Shown here: one piece after another, positions 19,646-28,179 of the stretch
Layout of the letters: every line of letters begins with the position of its first letter
How positions within the stretch are numbered: position 1 is the first letter of the stretch
Assembly: GCA_030646035.1 (NCBI GenBank)
Contig: JAUSMY010000061.1
Span: 1 to 64,000 of the forward strand
Source of the DNA: Thermodesulfovibrionia bacterium
Lineage (GTDB): Bacteria; Nitrospirota; Thermodesulfovibrionia; UBA6902
Length of the DNA: 64,000 bases
Direction: 5' to 3'
Position numbers and translations under genes: made by a program
The notes under the pieces: generated by a model
What the model saw: only the letters and a program-made list of their open reading frames with translations
Told to the model about the DNA's origin: nothing
Database searches by the model: none

Positions 19646-20401
19646 TTGATTGAGAAGAGGCTTGTGGCTGTCTGTGACATTCTTGGTTTTGAAAAATTGA
19701 TAGAGAAAGACCTGCGCAAATTAATTGATGGAGAGCTGTCTCTGTTCCAACGACTCGTTGGCTTCTCGGTAAACCATGGTGCAGTGCCTGAATTACCTCC
19801 TAAACTAAAGGAAATCAGAGATCAAGGGAGGGTCGGCTTTACATGGTTTTCCGATACTCTTCTAATCTATGCAAAAGATGATGAAGACCTATCTTGTCGG
19901 AACGTCCTGGAGACAGTCGGCTGGCTATTGTTCACTACTATGCCAACAAGGACGAGGCTTCGGTGTGGGGTTGCCTATGGTGAGTTCTTCGCAGAACCTG
20001 AGAACCAACTCTTCGTTGGCCCTGCAATCGTTGAGGCATATAATCTTGAACAAGCACAACAATGGGCTGGAGCCGCACTTACTGATAGTGCTGCGAAACG
20101 CTTACCTGAGCGAGAAATGACAGGTGAACGGTTTCAATGGTGGGTCTGTAAGTACCCAGCTCCTCTTAAAAAACAGAAGAAAGACGTTCACTGTAGTGAA
20201 CTTGTAGTTGATTGGACTCAAGGAATTCACAAGAGCTTCAACCTGAGATGGTCACATTCCCATGAAGAGCCTACGGAGGCTGAAAAATGCGAAGACGAAT
20301 CGATTTACCAGAAATGGATAAACACTCGTATATTCCACGAGGAAGTATGTATTGCTTGCAATAGCATTAACAAAATTAGAGATCCGTTGAAAGTGCTATG
20401 A
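19646..20401 (+). CDS. nucleotidyl-cyclase-like protein, probably degenerate
   Basis: About 251 residues from a TTG at 19646 with AGAGG seven bases upstream (a TTG at 19616 is an alternative). The pattern follows class III nucleotide cyclase folds: VAVCDILGFEKL (first metal Asp), FTWFSDTLLIYA (second Asp), and RCGVAYGEFF ... FVGPAIVEAYNLEQA. The last helix lacks the usual Asn and Arg transition-state residues (N-x3-R), so ordinary cAMP/cGMP synthesis is doubtful. Neighbours are small lipoproteins and give no clue. Call by motif order only. Confidence 0.5.
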   Translation: MIEKRLVAVCDILGFEKLIEKDLRKLIDGELSLFQRLVGFSVNHGAVPELPPKLKEIRDQGRVGFTWFSDTLLIYAKDDEDLSCRNVLETVGWLLFTTMPTRTRLRCGVAYGEFFAEPENQLFVGPAIVEAYNLEQAQQWAGAALTDSAAKRLPEREMTGERFQWWVCKYPAPLKKQKKDVHCSELVVDWTQGIHKSFNLRWSHSHEEPTEAEKCEDESIYQKWINTRIFHEEVCIACNSINKIRDPLKVL

Positions 20402-20490
20402 AGTATAACGCGTTGAACAACTGAATCACTAGAAGCCAGTGATCTTTGAATGAAGAGAAATATATTCATAAAACAGTAAGGAGAACGAAA

Positions 20491-21147
20491 ATGAAAAGAT
20501 TTTTAAAATTATTTGCTTTATTGCTACTTATTATTTCAATAGCAGCAGTCAACACGGCGTGCAACAGCAAAAAGAAGCCTGCTGAGACTAAACAGCAGGA
20601 GCAGACCAATCAGCAGAACACCTCACCTCATGCAGACCCTATCACCACTGATACCAGGCCTATCATATCAGGGAAGGTTGTTGAGACAATGAACGCCTCC
20701 AGTTATACATATGTGAAGCTGGTAAAGGATGGTAAAGAGATATGGGTCGCTATACCTGAGGCTAAGATTAAAATAGGCGATGAGATGTCTTTTTATCCAG
20801 GCGATGAGATGCGTAACTTCAACAGCATAACACTTCACCGCACATTTGATAGTGTTATTTTTTCTCCAGGAAAGGTTGATAAGGCTGCAGGTGTTGATGA
20901 TGCTCTACAAAAAAACTTGAGCAAGAGCGACTGTGTACAATCATGGAAATACAATAAATCAGCATTTAAGCTTTATCTTAATACTGATTCCTGTGAAGAC
21001 AATGAGACAACCGCAGTACTTGTGACAATTAGATATCTGTTTGAATCTAATAATCATACATTCCCAAAGAAAATTGAAGTATTTAATAGCGTCGGGAAGG
21101 AAATGGGGTCTTATCCTTTTGAAAACATTCCTTCTCTTTCTCAATAA
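20491..21147 (+). CDS. NrfJ-related OB-fold lipoprotein
   Basis: 218 residues from the ATG at 20491, with AAGGAG eight bases upstream. Signal peptide with lipobox VNTAC. After a Gln/Asn-rich linker comes a domain SGKVVETMNASSYTYVKL ... IWVAIPEAKIKIGDEM ... SITLHRTFDSVIFSPG. I recognise this as the OB-fold-like module of proteins annotated NrfJ-related, common in Deltaproteobacteria and Nitrospirota. The C-terminal ~85 residues contain a Cys pair (SKSDCVQSW, TDSCEDNE) and are not recognised. No nrf genes are nearby, so a link to nitrite reduction is not supported. Confidence 0.65.
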   Translation: MKRFLKLFALLLLIISIAAVNTACNSKKKPAETKQQEQTNQQNTSPHADPITTDTRPIISGKVVETMNASSYTYVKLVKDGKEIWVAIPEAKIKIGDEMSFYPGDEMRNFNSITLHRTFDSVIFSPGKVDKAAGVDDALQKNLSKSDCVQSWKYNKSAFKLYLNTDSCEDNETTAVLVTIRYLFESNNHTFPKKIEVFNSVGKEMGSYPFENIPSLSQ

Positions 21148-21175
21148 TATGAATATAATTTGGCGAGGATGCTCA

Positions 21176-21613
21176 ATGATATCCTGTTTATTTACAAGGC
21201 GTTCAGTCATTATTATTTTTTTGCTGTTAGTTGCTCTCATCCCTGCCAATGCTTTTAGTGATTCTAATAAGGAAGCTGAAAATAAGTTCTGGCTTGGCAA
21301 GATTCAGGGGACCTTGGGCAAATACCAGGAAGCGGTTGATGCCTTTAAAGAAGCCCTTAGAATCAATCCCGATTATGCAGAGGCGTATTATTATCTTGGT
21401 GCAGCATATTCTCACTTAAACAGATATCAGGAAGCGGCTGATGCCTGCAAACAAGCTATCAGAATCAAGCCTGATTATGCAATTGCACATTTAGGTCTTG
21501 GTATTAGTTATTCAGCATTAGGTGATAAAGGTTCTGCACTTGAAGAATATAAGATCCTCAAAGACCTTGATAAAGAAATGGCGGATAAATTGTTCAATGT
21601 GATTTATAAATAA
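21176..21613 (+). CDS. secreted TPR protein
   Basis: 145 residues from the ATG at 21176 (GAGGA seven bases upstream; ATG at 21149 is an alternative). Signal peptide ending about PANAF. Three tetratricopeptide units follow: YQEAVDAFKEALRINPDYAE, YQEAADACKQAIRIKPDYAI, and a third ending LEEYKILKDLDKEM. Likely a periplasmic protein-protein interaction module. Confidence 0.75.
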   Translation: MISCLFTRRSVIIIFLLLVALIPANAFSDSNKEAENKFWLGKIQGTLGKYQEAVDAFKEALRINPDYAEAYYYLGAAYSHLNRYQEAADACKQAIRIKPDYAIAHLGLGISYSALGDKGSALEEYKILKDLDKEMADKLFNVIYK

Positions 21614-21673
21614 TCTATGTGAAACTTTAAAAGCCATAATGATAAAATAATATCAGAAAAAAAGGAGGGTGAA

Positions 21674-21913
21674 ATGCAGACTGATTTAATTGTGTCAGAT
21701 CCCAATATAATGATGGGAAAACCTGTTATTAAAGGGACAAGGATAACTGTCGAAATCATTTTAGATAAACTGGCGGCAGGGGAAACAGTGGAACAGATAG
21801 TCGAAGCTCATCCACGTTTAACTCGAGAAGGAATTCTGGCTGCTATGGCATTTGCCGCTGAAGTTTTGAAAGGGGATGTAGTTTATCCTGCTGTTGAGGC
21901 AGTGGCGTGTTGA
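21674..21913 (+). CDS. DUF433 antitoxin-like protein
   Basis: 79 residues, preceded by AAAGGAGGGTG. The string SDPNIMMGKPVIKGTRITVEIILDKLAAGET is the DUF433 signature, a winged-helix-type small protein (VapB45-like) normally paired with a DUF5615 PIN-like toxin. No such toxin gene follows; instead the 3' end overlaps a convergent HicB-like gene by 71 bases. It may be an orphan antitoxin, or have lost its toxin. Confidence 0.82.
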   Translation: MQTDLIVSDPNIMMGKPVIKGTRITVEIILDKLAAGETVEQIVEAHPRLTREGILAAMAFAAEVLKGDVVYPAVEAVAC

Positions 21914-22061
21914 ATTCAAGAGCCTCTTTGAGAGTCAGGCGAAGGCTTTCTTTTAACTCTTCACGAGTACGTTCCTGACAGTTCACCCCTGTAATTTCCT
22001 CTATCCATCCAATCCACCAATCACCTTCCTGTTTTACTACAGCCGTATATTCATTGTTCAT
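21843..22061 (-). CDS. HicB-like antitoxin-family protein
   Basis: 72 residues with a strong GGGAGG nine bases before the ATG. The sequence YTAVVKQEGDWWIGWIEEITGVNCQ, then EELKESLRLTLKEALEF, is the HicB partial RNase-H fold. No HTH and no HicA toxin are seen, so this is an orphan. Its last ~24 codons lie antisense to the end of the DUF433 gene. Confidence 0.72.
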   Translation of the reverse strand: MNNEYTAVVKQEGDWWIGWIEEITGVNCQERTREELKESLRLTLKEALEFNTPLPQQQDKLHPLSKLQRQMP

Positions 22062-22193
22062 AAATTGCCTCCCTTCAGATAATGTGATTATACCTTAAAA
22101 TCAATAAGTCAGGTACTATGCTTTGCGGATTCAGGTTTGTCTGCCCAATCCGCAAATATAAGCAATGATTATATTTCAATTTAAATTTTTGTA

Positions 22194-22223
22194 TTGACTC
22201 TAAAAACCCCACTTGAATATTAT
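22194..22223 (+). promoter_or_regulatory. promoter of the adk-sat-apr region
   Basis: TTGACT (22194-22199), 18-base spacer, TATTAT (22218-22223), about 70 bases before adk. The boxes are close to sigma70 consensus. Confidence 0.5.
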
Positions 22224-22293
22224 AGTCACTCGTCGCTCTGCGTTATGTATTTTTTGATTATTAATCTTTCTTGATAAAGCATAGGGGGTCATG

Positions 22294-22941
22294 ATGAGGC
22301 TTGTATTATTAGGCGCGCCGGGTGCAGGAAAGGGAACTCAGGCTAAGAAGCTCATTGAAAAGTATAGAATTCCTCAGATCTCTACAGGCGATATACTTAG
22401 AAAATCCGTAGCAGACGGAACACCTCTTGGAAAAGAAGCAAAATCATATATGGACAAGGGCGAACTTGTGCCCGATTCAGTAGTTATCGGCCTTGTTAAG
22501 GACAGGCTTGCGCAGGACGACTGTAAAAAGGGATATATCCTTGACGGCTTCCCGAGAAACACGTCACAGGCTCAAGAGCTTGATAAGGTTCTTGCCAATA
22601 TGGCCCCGCTTGATCTTGCACTGAGCGTAGATGTTGACAGGGATGATCTGCTGAGGAGGCTTACCGGCAGGAGGACTTGCAGAGACTGCCAGCAAATGTA
22701 TAATATCTACTTCTCAACTCCGATGAAGGGCAAATGCGACAAGTGCGGCGGAGACCTCTATCAGAGGGATGATGATAAGGAAGAGACGATCAAGAACAGG
22801 CTCGAAATATATGATGCGCAGACAGCCCCTCTTATTGACTATTATTCCCGCAAAGGGATTTTGAAGAGCATTGAAGGTTCAGGAAGCATTGACGATATAT
22901 TCAACGGCATCTGTGAAATAGTTGACCCACTAAATAAATAA
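22294..22941 (+). CDS. adk: adenylate kinase (zinc-finger LID type)
   Basis: 215 residues from the second of two adjacent ATGs (22294), which has better spacing to GGGGG than 22291. The P-loop is GAPGAGKGTQ; the AMP-binding (STGDILRKS) and LID regions follow. The LID carries two Cys pairs (CRDC and CDKC), the structural zinc site of long bacterial adenylate kinases. It converts AMP + ATP to 2 ADP. Its place directly before sat and aprBA fits AMP disposal from APS reduction. Arginine codons are almost all AGA/AGG, unlike the following sat. Confidence 0.96.
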   Translation: MRLVLLGAPGAGKGTQAKKLIEKYRIPQISTGDILRKSVADGTPLGKEAKSYMDKGELVPDSVVIGLVKDRLAQDDCKKGYILDGFPRNTSQAQELDKVLANMAPLDLALSVDVDRDDLLRRLTGRRTCRDCQQMYNIYFSTPMKGKCDKCGGDLYQRDDDKEETIKNRLEIYDAQTAPLIDYYSRKGILKSIEGSGSIDDIFNGICEIVDPLNK

Positions 22942-22951
22942 GGAGGAAGAA

Positions 22952-24151
22952 ATGGCATTGATCAAACCACATGGTTCAGACGAGCTGAACCCGCTATTTG
23001 TATATGACTCGGCTCAAAATGAAGCCCTGCAGAAAGAGGCTGAAGGACTGGCTTCTATTGTTGTGAGCTCAGCTGCCGCAGCTAATGCAGTTATGTTGGG
23101 GGCTGGTTACTTCAACCCGTTAACAGGCTACATGAATAAAGCTGATGCGTTGTCTGTTGCCAACAATATGAAAACAGCATCCGGCCTGTTCTGGCCTACC
23201 CCGGTCTTAAACCTGGTTAAAAACGCAGGTTCAATAAAGGCAGGCGACCGCATTGCGCTGAAAGATCCGAATGTTGAAGGCAATCCTGTATTGGCTGTTA
23301 TGGATGTGAAAGCGGTTGAAGAGTTCAGCGATGCGGATATGGAGCTTATATCTGAAAAAGTTTACCGTCCTAATCATAAGGAAGCACATCCGGGTGTTGA
23401 TGCATTCAACGCCGAGGGCAAAGTCTGCCTTTCAGGGCCGATCAAGGTTCTTAATTTCTCTTATTTCAGCAGTGAGTTCCCGGACACCTTCCGTACCGCA
23501 GTTGAAATTCGTAACGAGATCAAAGAGCGCGGCTGGGAGAAGGTTGTTGCCTTCCAGACCCGTAACCCGATGCATCTGGCCCACGAAGAACTTTGCCACA
23601 TGGCAATGAAGCGCTTAGGCTGCGATGGCCTGGTCATTCACATGCTGCTTGGTAAATTGAAAAAGGGAGATATCCCTGCTCCTGTTCGTGATGCTGCTAT
23701 CCGTAAAATGGTTGAGCTGTACTTCCCGAAGAACAGCGCAATGGTCACCGGTTACGGCTTTGATATGCTTTATGCCGGCCCGCGTGAAGGCGTTCTTCAT
23801 GCTGTATTCCGTCAGAACATGGGAGCAACTCACTTCATAGTCGGACGTGACCATGCAGGCGTTGGTGATCACTACGGTGCATTTGATGCGCAGACCATCT
23901 TTGATAATGAGGTTCCTGCAGGCGCTCTTAAGATCGAAATATTCAAAGCTGACCACACCGCATACTCGAAGAAACTGGACAAGGTTGTGATGATGTGTGA
24001 GGCTCCTGATCATAAGAAAGAAGACTTTGTTCTGCTTTCAGGCACTAAAGTTCGTGAAATGTTAGGCCAGGGTATTGCACCGCCTAAAGAATTTTCACGC
24101 CCTGAAGTAGCTGACATTCTGATCAAATATTACCAGAGTATTGATAAATAA
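22952..24151 (+). CDS. sat: sulfate adenylyltransferase (ATP sulfurylase)
   Basis: 399 residues, homo-oligomeric dissimilatory type. It converts sulfate + ATP to APS + PPi, or the reverse in sulfur oxidisers. The nucleotide-binding motif QTRNPMHLAHEE lies near residue 200 and GRDHAGVGD near 298; both are intact. AGGAGG precedes the ATG, 10 bases after adk. All 14 arginines use CGT or CGC, while adk, aprB and aprA use AGA/AGG almost exclusively, so the gene probably entered this operon from another genome. Followed by 87 bases before aprB. Confidence 0.97.
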   Translation: MALIKPHGSDELNPLFVYDSAQNEALQKEAEGLASIVVSSAAAANAVMLGAGYFNPLTGYMNKADALSVANNMKTASGLFWPTPVLNLVKNAGSIKAGDRIALKDPNVEGNPVLAVMDVKAVEEFSDADMELISEKVYRPNHKEAHPGVDAFNAEGKVCLSGPIKVLNFSYFSSEFPDTFRTAVEIRNEIKERGWEKVVAFQTRNPMHLAHEELCHMAMKRLGCDGLVIHMLLGKLKKGDIPAPVRDAAIRKMVELYFPKNSAMVTGYGFDMLYAGPREGVLHAVFRQNMGATHFIVGRDHAGVGDHYGAFDAQTIFDNEVPAGALKIEIFKADHTAYSKKLDKVVMMCEAPDHKKEDFVLLSGTKVREMLGQGIAPPKEFSRPEVADILIKYYQSIDK

Positions 24152-24238
24152 ATTAATGTCTTATTAAAGACAAGTTACAAAGGCTTAATTTAAGCCAACA
24201 TGACCAAAACGGTTAATTCTTTAAAGGAGGAGTAAAAA

Positions 24239-24658
24239 ATGCCAAGTTTTGTTATTGCTGAGAAATGCGATGGATGCAAAGCGCAGGATAAGACAGCATG
24301 TCAGTACATCTGTCCTAATGACCTCATGGCCCTTAACAGGGATCTCATGAAGGCCTTCAATCAGGAGCCGGAACAGTGCTGGGAGTGCTACAACTGTGTA
24401 AAGATCTGCCCACAACAGGCGATCGAGATCAGGGGTTACCAGGACTTCTGTCCAATCGGAGGTAATGTTATACCGATGAGGGGAACTGACTCTATCATGT
24501 GGACGGTAAAGTTCAGGAACGGGCTTCTCAAGAGGTTCAAGTTCCCGATCAGGACAACAGAAGAGTCTTCTATTGATCCGTATGCCGGCAAACCTGAAGT
24601 TGACATGTCAAAGATTAAAAATATCGGCTTCTTTAACTACGAAGCCAGAAAGGAATAA
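24239..24658 (+). CDS. aprB: APS reductase beta subunit
   Basis: 139 residues. Two [4Fe-4S] clusters: ligands in CDGCKAQDKTACQYICP and CWECYNCVKICP. The acidic and aromatic C-terminal tail (SMWTVKF-type strand, then a Pro-rich end) wraps the alpha subunit in known structures. AprB carries electrons to the FAD of AprA. Perfect AAGGAGGAG ribosome site. The protein is on the short side for the family. Cytoplasmic heterodimer with the product of the next gene; 13-base gap. Confidence 0.95.
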   Translation: MPSFVIAEKCDGCKAQDKTACQYICPNDLMALNRDLMKAFNQEPEQCWECYNCVKICPQQAIEIRGYQDFCPIGGNVIPMRGTDSIMWTVKFRNGLLKRFKFPIRTTEESSIDPYAGKPEVDMSKIKNIGFFNYEARKE

Positions 24659-24671
24659 GGGGGAAGGATAA

Positions 24672-26681
24672 ATGGAAAAAGAGACTTGTACATTTTCGTA
24701 TTGCGCAAAACCTGAAATTGTAGAGCATGATACAGACCTGCTCCTTATCGGCGGCGGTATGGCTTGCTGCGGATCAGCTTATGAAGCTACAAAATGGGCT
24801 GCATCAAACAAGTTCAAGGTCACAATGGTCGACAAGGCAGCGACAGACAGAAGCGGCGCTGTTGCAATGGGCCTTTCAGCTATCAATACATACATCGGTG
24901 AGAACAAATGTGAAGACTATGTCAGATACGTAAGGGCTGACCTTATGGGCATCACCAGAGACGATCTCGTATATGACCTTGGAAGGCACGTTGATGACAG
25001 CGTTCACCTTTTTGAGGAGTGGGGACTTCCTATATGGAAGAAGGGCGATGACGGCTTTTCACTTGACGGCTTTCAGGCAAAAGATGCAGGAAAGAAGTCA
25101 TTAAAGGACGGCGGCACACCAGTAAGATCAGGCAAATGGCAGATCATGATCAACGGCGAGTCTTACAAGGCTATCGTTGCTGAGGCAGCCAAGAAGGCGC
25201 TTGAGATCAACAGGGTTGCAACCGGCGTTGCACAGAATCACTTTGAGAGGGTATTCATAGTCAGGCTCTTCAAAGACAAGAACGACCCCAAGAGGGTTGC
25301 GGCAGCAGTTGGTTTCAGCGTAAGAGAGAACAAGATGTACATATTCAGGGCAAAGGCTATGGTTCTTGCCGCAGGCGGAGCTGTTAACTGTTTCAGGCCG
25401 AGATCTACCAAGGAAGGCCAGGGCAGGGCATGGTACCCGGTATGGAACTCAGGTTCAGGTTACGCGCTCGGTATGCAGGCAGGCGCACAGCTTACCCTGA
25501 TGGAGAACAGATTCGTACCAGCGAGATTCAAGGATGGTTACGGCCCTGTTGGAGCATGGTTCCTCTTCTTCAAGGCTAAAGCTACAAACAGCCTTGGTGA
25601 AGATTACTGTTTAAATGAGGAGTACCTTGCTGAGGCAAGAGCAAAATACGGCAAGTACGTTGACAAGATGGGCACCGCTATCAGAAATCACCTGATGATG
25701 AAAGACATGAAGGCAGGCAAGGGCCCGATCATCATGAGAACTGATGAGGCGATGGCAGCTATCAACAAGACCTTTATTGACCAGCTTGGCGAGAAAGAAG
25801 GCAAGAAGAAGGTCAAGCATCTTGAGTCTGAGGCATGGGAAGACTTCCTCGATATGTGTATCGGACAGGCCGGACTTTGGGCTTGCAAGAACATTGAGCC
25901 TGACAAATCCCCTTCAGAGATCATGCCGACCGAGCCGTATCTTCTCGGTTCTCATGCAGGCTGTGCAGGATTCTGGTGTTCAGGCCCCGGCGACATACCG
26001 GGAACTCCTGAGTCATGGTCCTGGGGCTACAACAGGATGTCAACCGTTCCGGGCCTCTTTATGTGCGGCGATATCTGCGGCGCGTCAGGCCACAAGTTCT
26101 CATCAGGTTCTCATGCAGAGGGCAGGATAGCAGCAAAGGCTGCAATAGCATACCTCATCGACAATCCGGGTTATACACCTGTAACAAGGCGTACAGCTGA
26201 CGAGATGGCAGCAGAGCTTTATATGCCTTTTGAGGTCTATGAGAAGCACAAAACATACTCAACAGATCCTAAGATCAACCCGAACTACATCAAGCCTGAC
26301 ATGCTTCAGACAAGGCTTCAAAAAATAGCTGATGAGTACATGGGCGGAATCTCAACATGGTACATGACATCCAAGACCATGCTTGACGAAGGATTGAAGC
26401 AGCTCACAATGCTCAAAGAGGACTCAGCAAAGATGGGCGCTGCAAACCTTCATGAGCTGATGAGATGCTGGGAGAACTATCACAGGATACTCTCACTTGA
26501 AGCGCATGCCCGCCACATCCTCTACAGAGAGGAGACCAGGTACCCTGGTTACTACTACAGAGGCGACCATGACTTCATTGATGATGTTAACTGGAAGGTA
26601 TTTACCCTCTCCACATACAGCATGGAGACCGGTGAGTTCACAATGTCAAAGACGGATCACAAGAATCTGTTCGCAGATTAA
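24672..26681 (+). CDS. aprA: APS reductase alpha subunit
   Basis: 669 residues, full length. The FAD-binding fumarate reductase/succinate dehydrogenase-type flavoprotein starts with TDLLLIGGGMACCGSAYEA and has the characteristic GLSAINTYIG and GGAVNCFRPRSTKEGQGRAW stretches that shape the APS site. It interconverts APS and sulfite + AMP. Ribosome site GGGGGAAGG. The gene ends just before a strong terminator, so aprBA ends the first transcription unit and qmoABC has its own promoter. Confidence 0.97.
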   Translation: MEKETCTFSYCAKPEIVEHDTDLLLIGGGMACCGSAYEATKWAASNKFKVTMVDKAATDRSGAVAMGLSAINTYIGENKCEDYVRYVRADLMGITRDDLVYDLGRHVDDSVHLFEEWGLPIWKKGDDGFSLDGFQAKDAGKKSLKDGGTPVRSGKWQIMINGESYKAIVAEAAKKALEINRVATGVAQNHFERVFIVRLFKDKNDPKRVAAAVGFSVRENKMYIFRAKAMVLAAGGAVNCFRPRSTKEGQGRAWYPVWNSGSGYALGMQAGAQLTLMENRFVPARFKDGYGPVGAWFLFFKAKATNSLGEDYCLNEEYLAEARAKYGKYVDKMGTAIRNHLMMKDMKAGKGPIIMRTDEAMAAINKTFIDQLGEKEGKKKVKHLESEAWEDFLDMCIGQAGLWACKNIEPDKSPSEIMPTEPYLLGSHAGCAGFWCSGPGDIPGTPESWSWGYNRMSTVPGLFMCGDICGASGHKFSSGSHAEGRIAAKAAIAYLIDNPGYTPVTRRTADEMAAELYMPFEVYEKHKTYSTDPKINPNYIKPDMLQTRLQKIADEYMGGISTWYMTSKTMLDEGLKQLTMLKEDSAKMGAANLHELMRCWENYHRILSLEAHARHILYREETRYPGYYYRGDHDFIDDVNWKVFTLSTYSMETGEFTMSKTDHKNLFAD

Positions 26682-26701
26682 TCAGAACACAGGTAGATTT
26701 G

Positions 26702-26736
26702 CTCAGGGCGCTGGAAACAGCGCCCTGAGTTTTTTT
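26702..26736 (+). terminator. strong rho-independent terminator after aprA
   Basis: Perfect 12-bp GC-rich stem (arms 26702-26713 and 26718-26729) closed by a GAAA tetraloop and followed by seven T. Confidence 0.93.
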
Positions 26737-26822
26737 AAGCTATTGAACCGGATTGAAACGATCTTTGCATTTTGGCGATTTATAAGAATTTATTATTTAG
26801 TAATTTCTGCCTTATAAATATC

Positions 26823-26850
26823 TTGAATTTTTTTGTCTTAATGTTATAAA
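26823..26850 (+). promoter_or_regulatory. probable promoter of qmoABC
   Basis: TTGAAT (26823-26828), 16-base spacer, TATAAA (26845-26850), about 64 bases before qmoA and downstream of the aprA terminator. Confidence 0.42.
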
Positions 26851-26913
26851 CTCAATCCCGATATTGTTTGGTTAATAGTTTAAAAAAACTCTCTAAGTTT
26901 TAGGAGGAGTAAT

Positions 26914-28179
26914 ATGTCAGAACAAGCAAATACAATTCTGGTTGTCGGAGGCGGGATCAGCGGGCTCACGACAGCTACCGAGGCGGCAGAGGCCGGCTAT
27001 AATGTTGTTATAGTCGAAAAGTCACCGTATCTCGGAGGCAGGGTCTCCAGGATGAACAAGTACTTTCCAAAGCTCTGCCCCCCGTCATGCGGCCTTGAGA
27101 TCAACTACAGAAGGCTCAAGTTCAATCCCAGGATCACCTATTACACACTCGCGCAGATCGAGCGCATAGAAGGAACCGCAGGCAACTTCAATGTGTCGGT
27201 ACAGCTCAACCCCCGTTATGTCAATGACAAATGCGTAGCGTGCAATGAGTGTGTTGCAGTATGTCCTGTTGAAGTGCCGAATGATGTTAATGCCGGCCTT
27301 GACAAGAGGAAGGCAATATACATCCCGTTTGAACAGTCATTCCCGTTCCAGTACGCTATCGATGCCGCTTCTTGCAAAAAGGCTGAGTGCGGAAAATGCG
27401 CCGATGTCTGCAAATATGGCGCTATCGATATAAACATGAAGCCTAAGGTCATTGAGGTCAACGCCGGTGCAATAGTCCTTGCAACAGGCTGGGATCCGTA
27501 CGACGCTTCGAAGATAGAGAATCTCGGTTTCGGCACAAGCCCCAATATCATTACCAATGTGATGATGGAGAGGCTTGCTTCATTTACAGGGCCTACCCAG
27601 GGCAAACTGCTCAGGCCTTCAGATAACAAAGAGGTAAAGTCAGTAGCCTTTGTACAGTGCGCAGGATCAAGAGATGAGAACCACCTCGCATTCTGTTCAG
27701 CTGTCTGCTGCATGGCATCGCTCAAACAGGCAACATATGTGAGGGAGCAGTATCCCGACTCAAAGGCATACATGTTCTATATAGACATACGCACACCGGG
27801 AACATCATACGAGAGGTTCCTGAATAAGATAAAGGATGATACGAATATTTCTCTGATTAAGGGCAAGGTCGCAAAGGTGGAGTCAGATCCCGCCACAGGC
27901 GACATCATAGTAACTGCTGAAGATATCCTTGCCGGAGGCAAGGTCAAGGTTCGGGTTGACCTATGTGTGCTTGCAACAGGAATGGTCCCGACCGTTGGAA
28001 ATGTTAAACTTCCTGATTCTGTGACCGTCAATGAGCACGGTTTCGTAGTCCCGGGGAAGGATGAGCACGGCATCTTTGCAGTGGGCTGCTCTAAAAATCC
28101 GGCAGATGTAGCAAAGTCTGTTCAGGATTCCACTGCCGCAGCGCTCAAGGCCATCCAGATAATAAGGAGGAACTCCTGA
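26914..28179 (+). CDS. qmoA: quinone-interacting membrane-bound oxidoreductase, QmoA
   Basis: 421 residues, HdrA-like flavoprotein. The Rossmann FAD motif is at the N terminus (ILVVGGGISGLTTATEA). It is followed by PPSCGLEINYR and ferredoxin-type cysteines CVACNECVAVCP and CKKAECGKCADVC, so this QmoA appears to bind Fe-S clusters as well as FAD. A second dinucleotide segment lies near VKSVAFVQCAGSRD. With QmoB and QmoC it passes electrons between the quinone pool and AprBA. Ribosome site AGGAGGAG; its stop and the qmoB start share a base (TGATG). Confidence 0.95.
   Translation: MSEQANTILVVGGGISGLTTATEAAEAGYNVVIVEKSPYLGGRVSRMNKYFPKLCPPSCGLEINYRRLKFNPRITYYTLAQIERIEGTAGNFNVSVQLNPRYVNDKCVACNECVAVCPVEVPNDVNAGLDKRKAIYIPFEQSFPFQYAIDAASCKKAECGKCADVCKYGAIDINMKPKVIEVNAGAIVLATGWDPYDASKIENLGFGTSPNIITNVMMERLASFTGPTQGKLLRPSDNKEVKSVAFVQCAGSRDENHLAFCSAVCCMASLKQATYVREQYPDSKAYMFYIDIRTPGTSYERFLNKIKDDTNISLIKGKVAKVESDPATGDIIVTAEDILAGGKVKVRVDLCVLATGMVPTVGNVKLPDSVTVNEHGFVVPGKDEHGIFAVGCSKNPADVAKSVQDSTAAALKAIQIIRRNS

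Noticed and set aside
20491-21147. Nitrite-reduction (nrf) context from the NrfJ-related domain
   Set aside because: No nrfA, nrfH or cytochrome CxxCH proteins are found around it.
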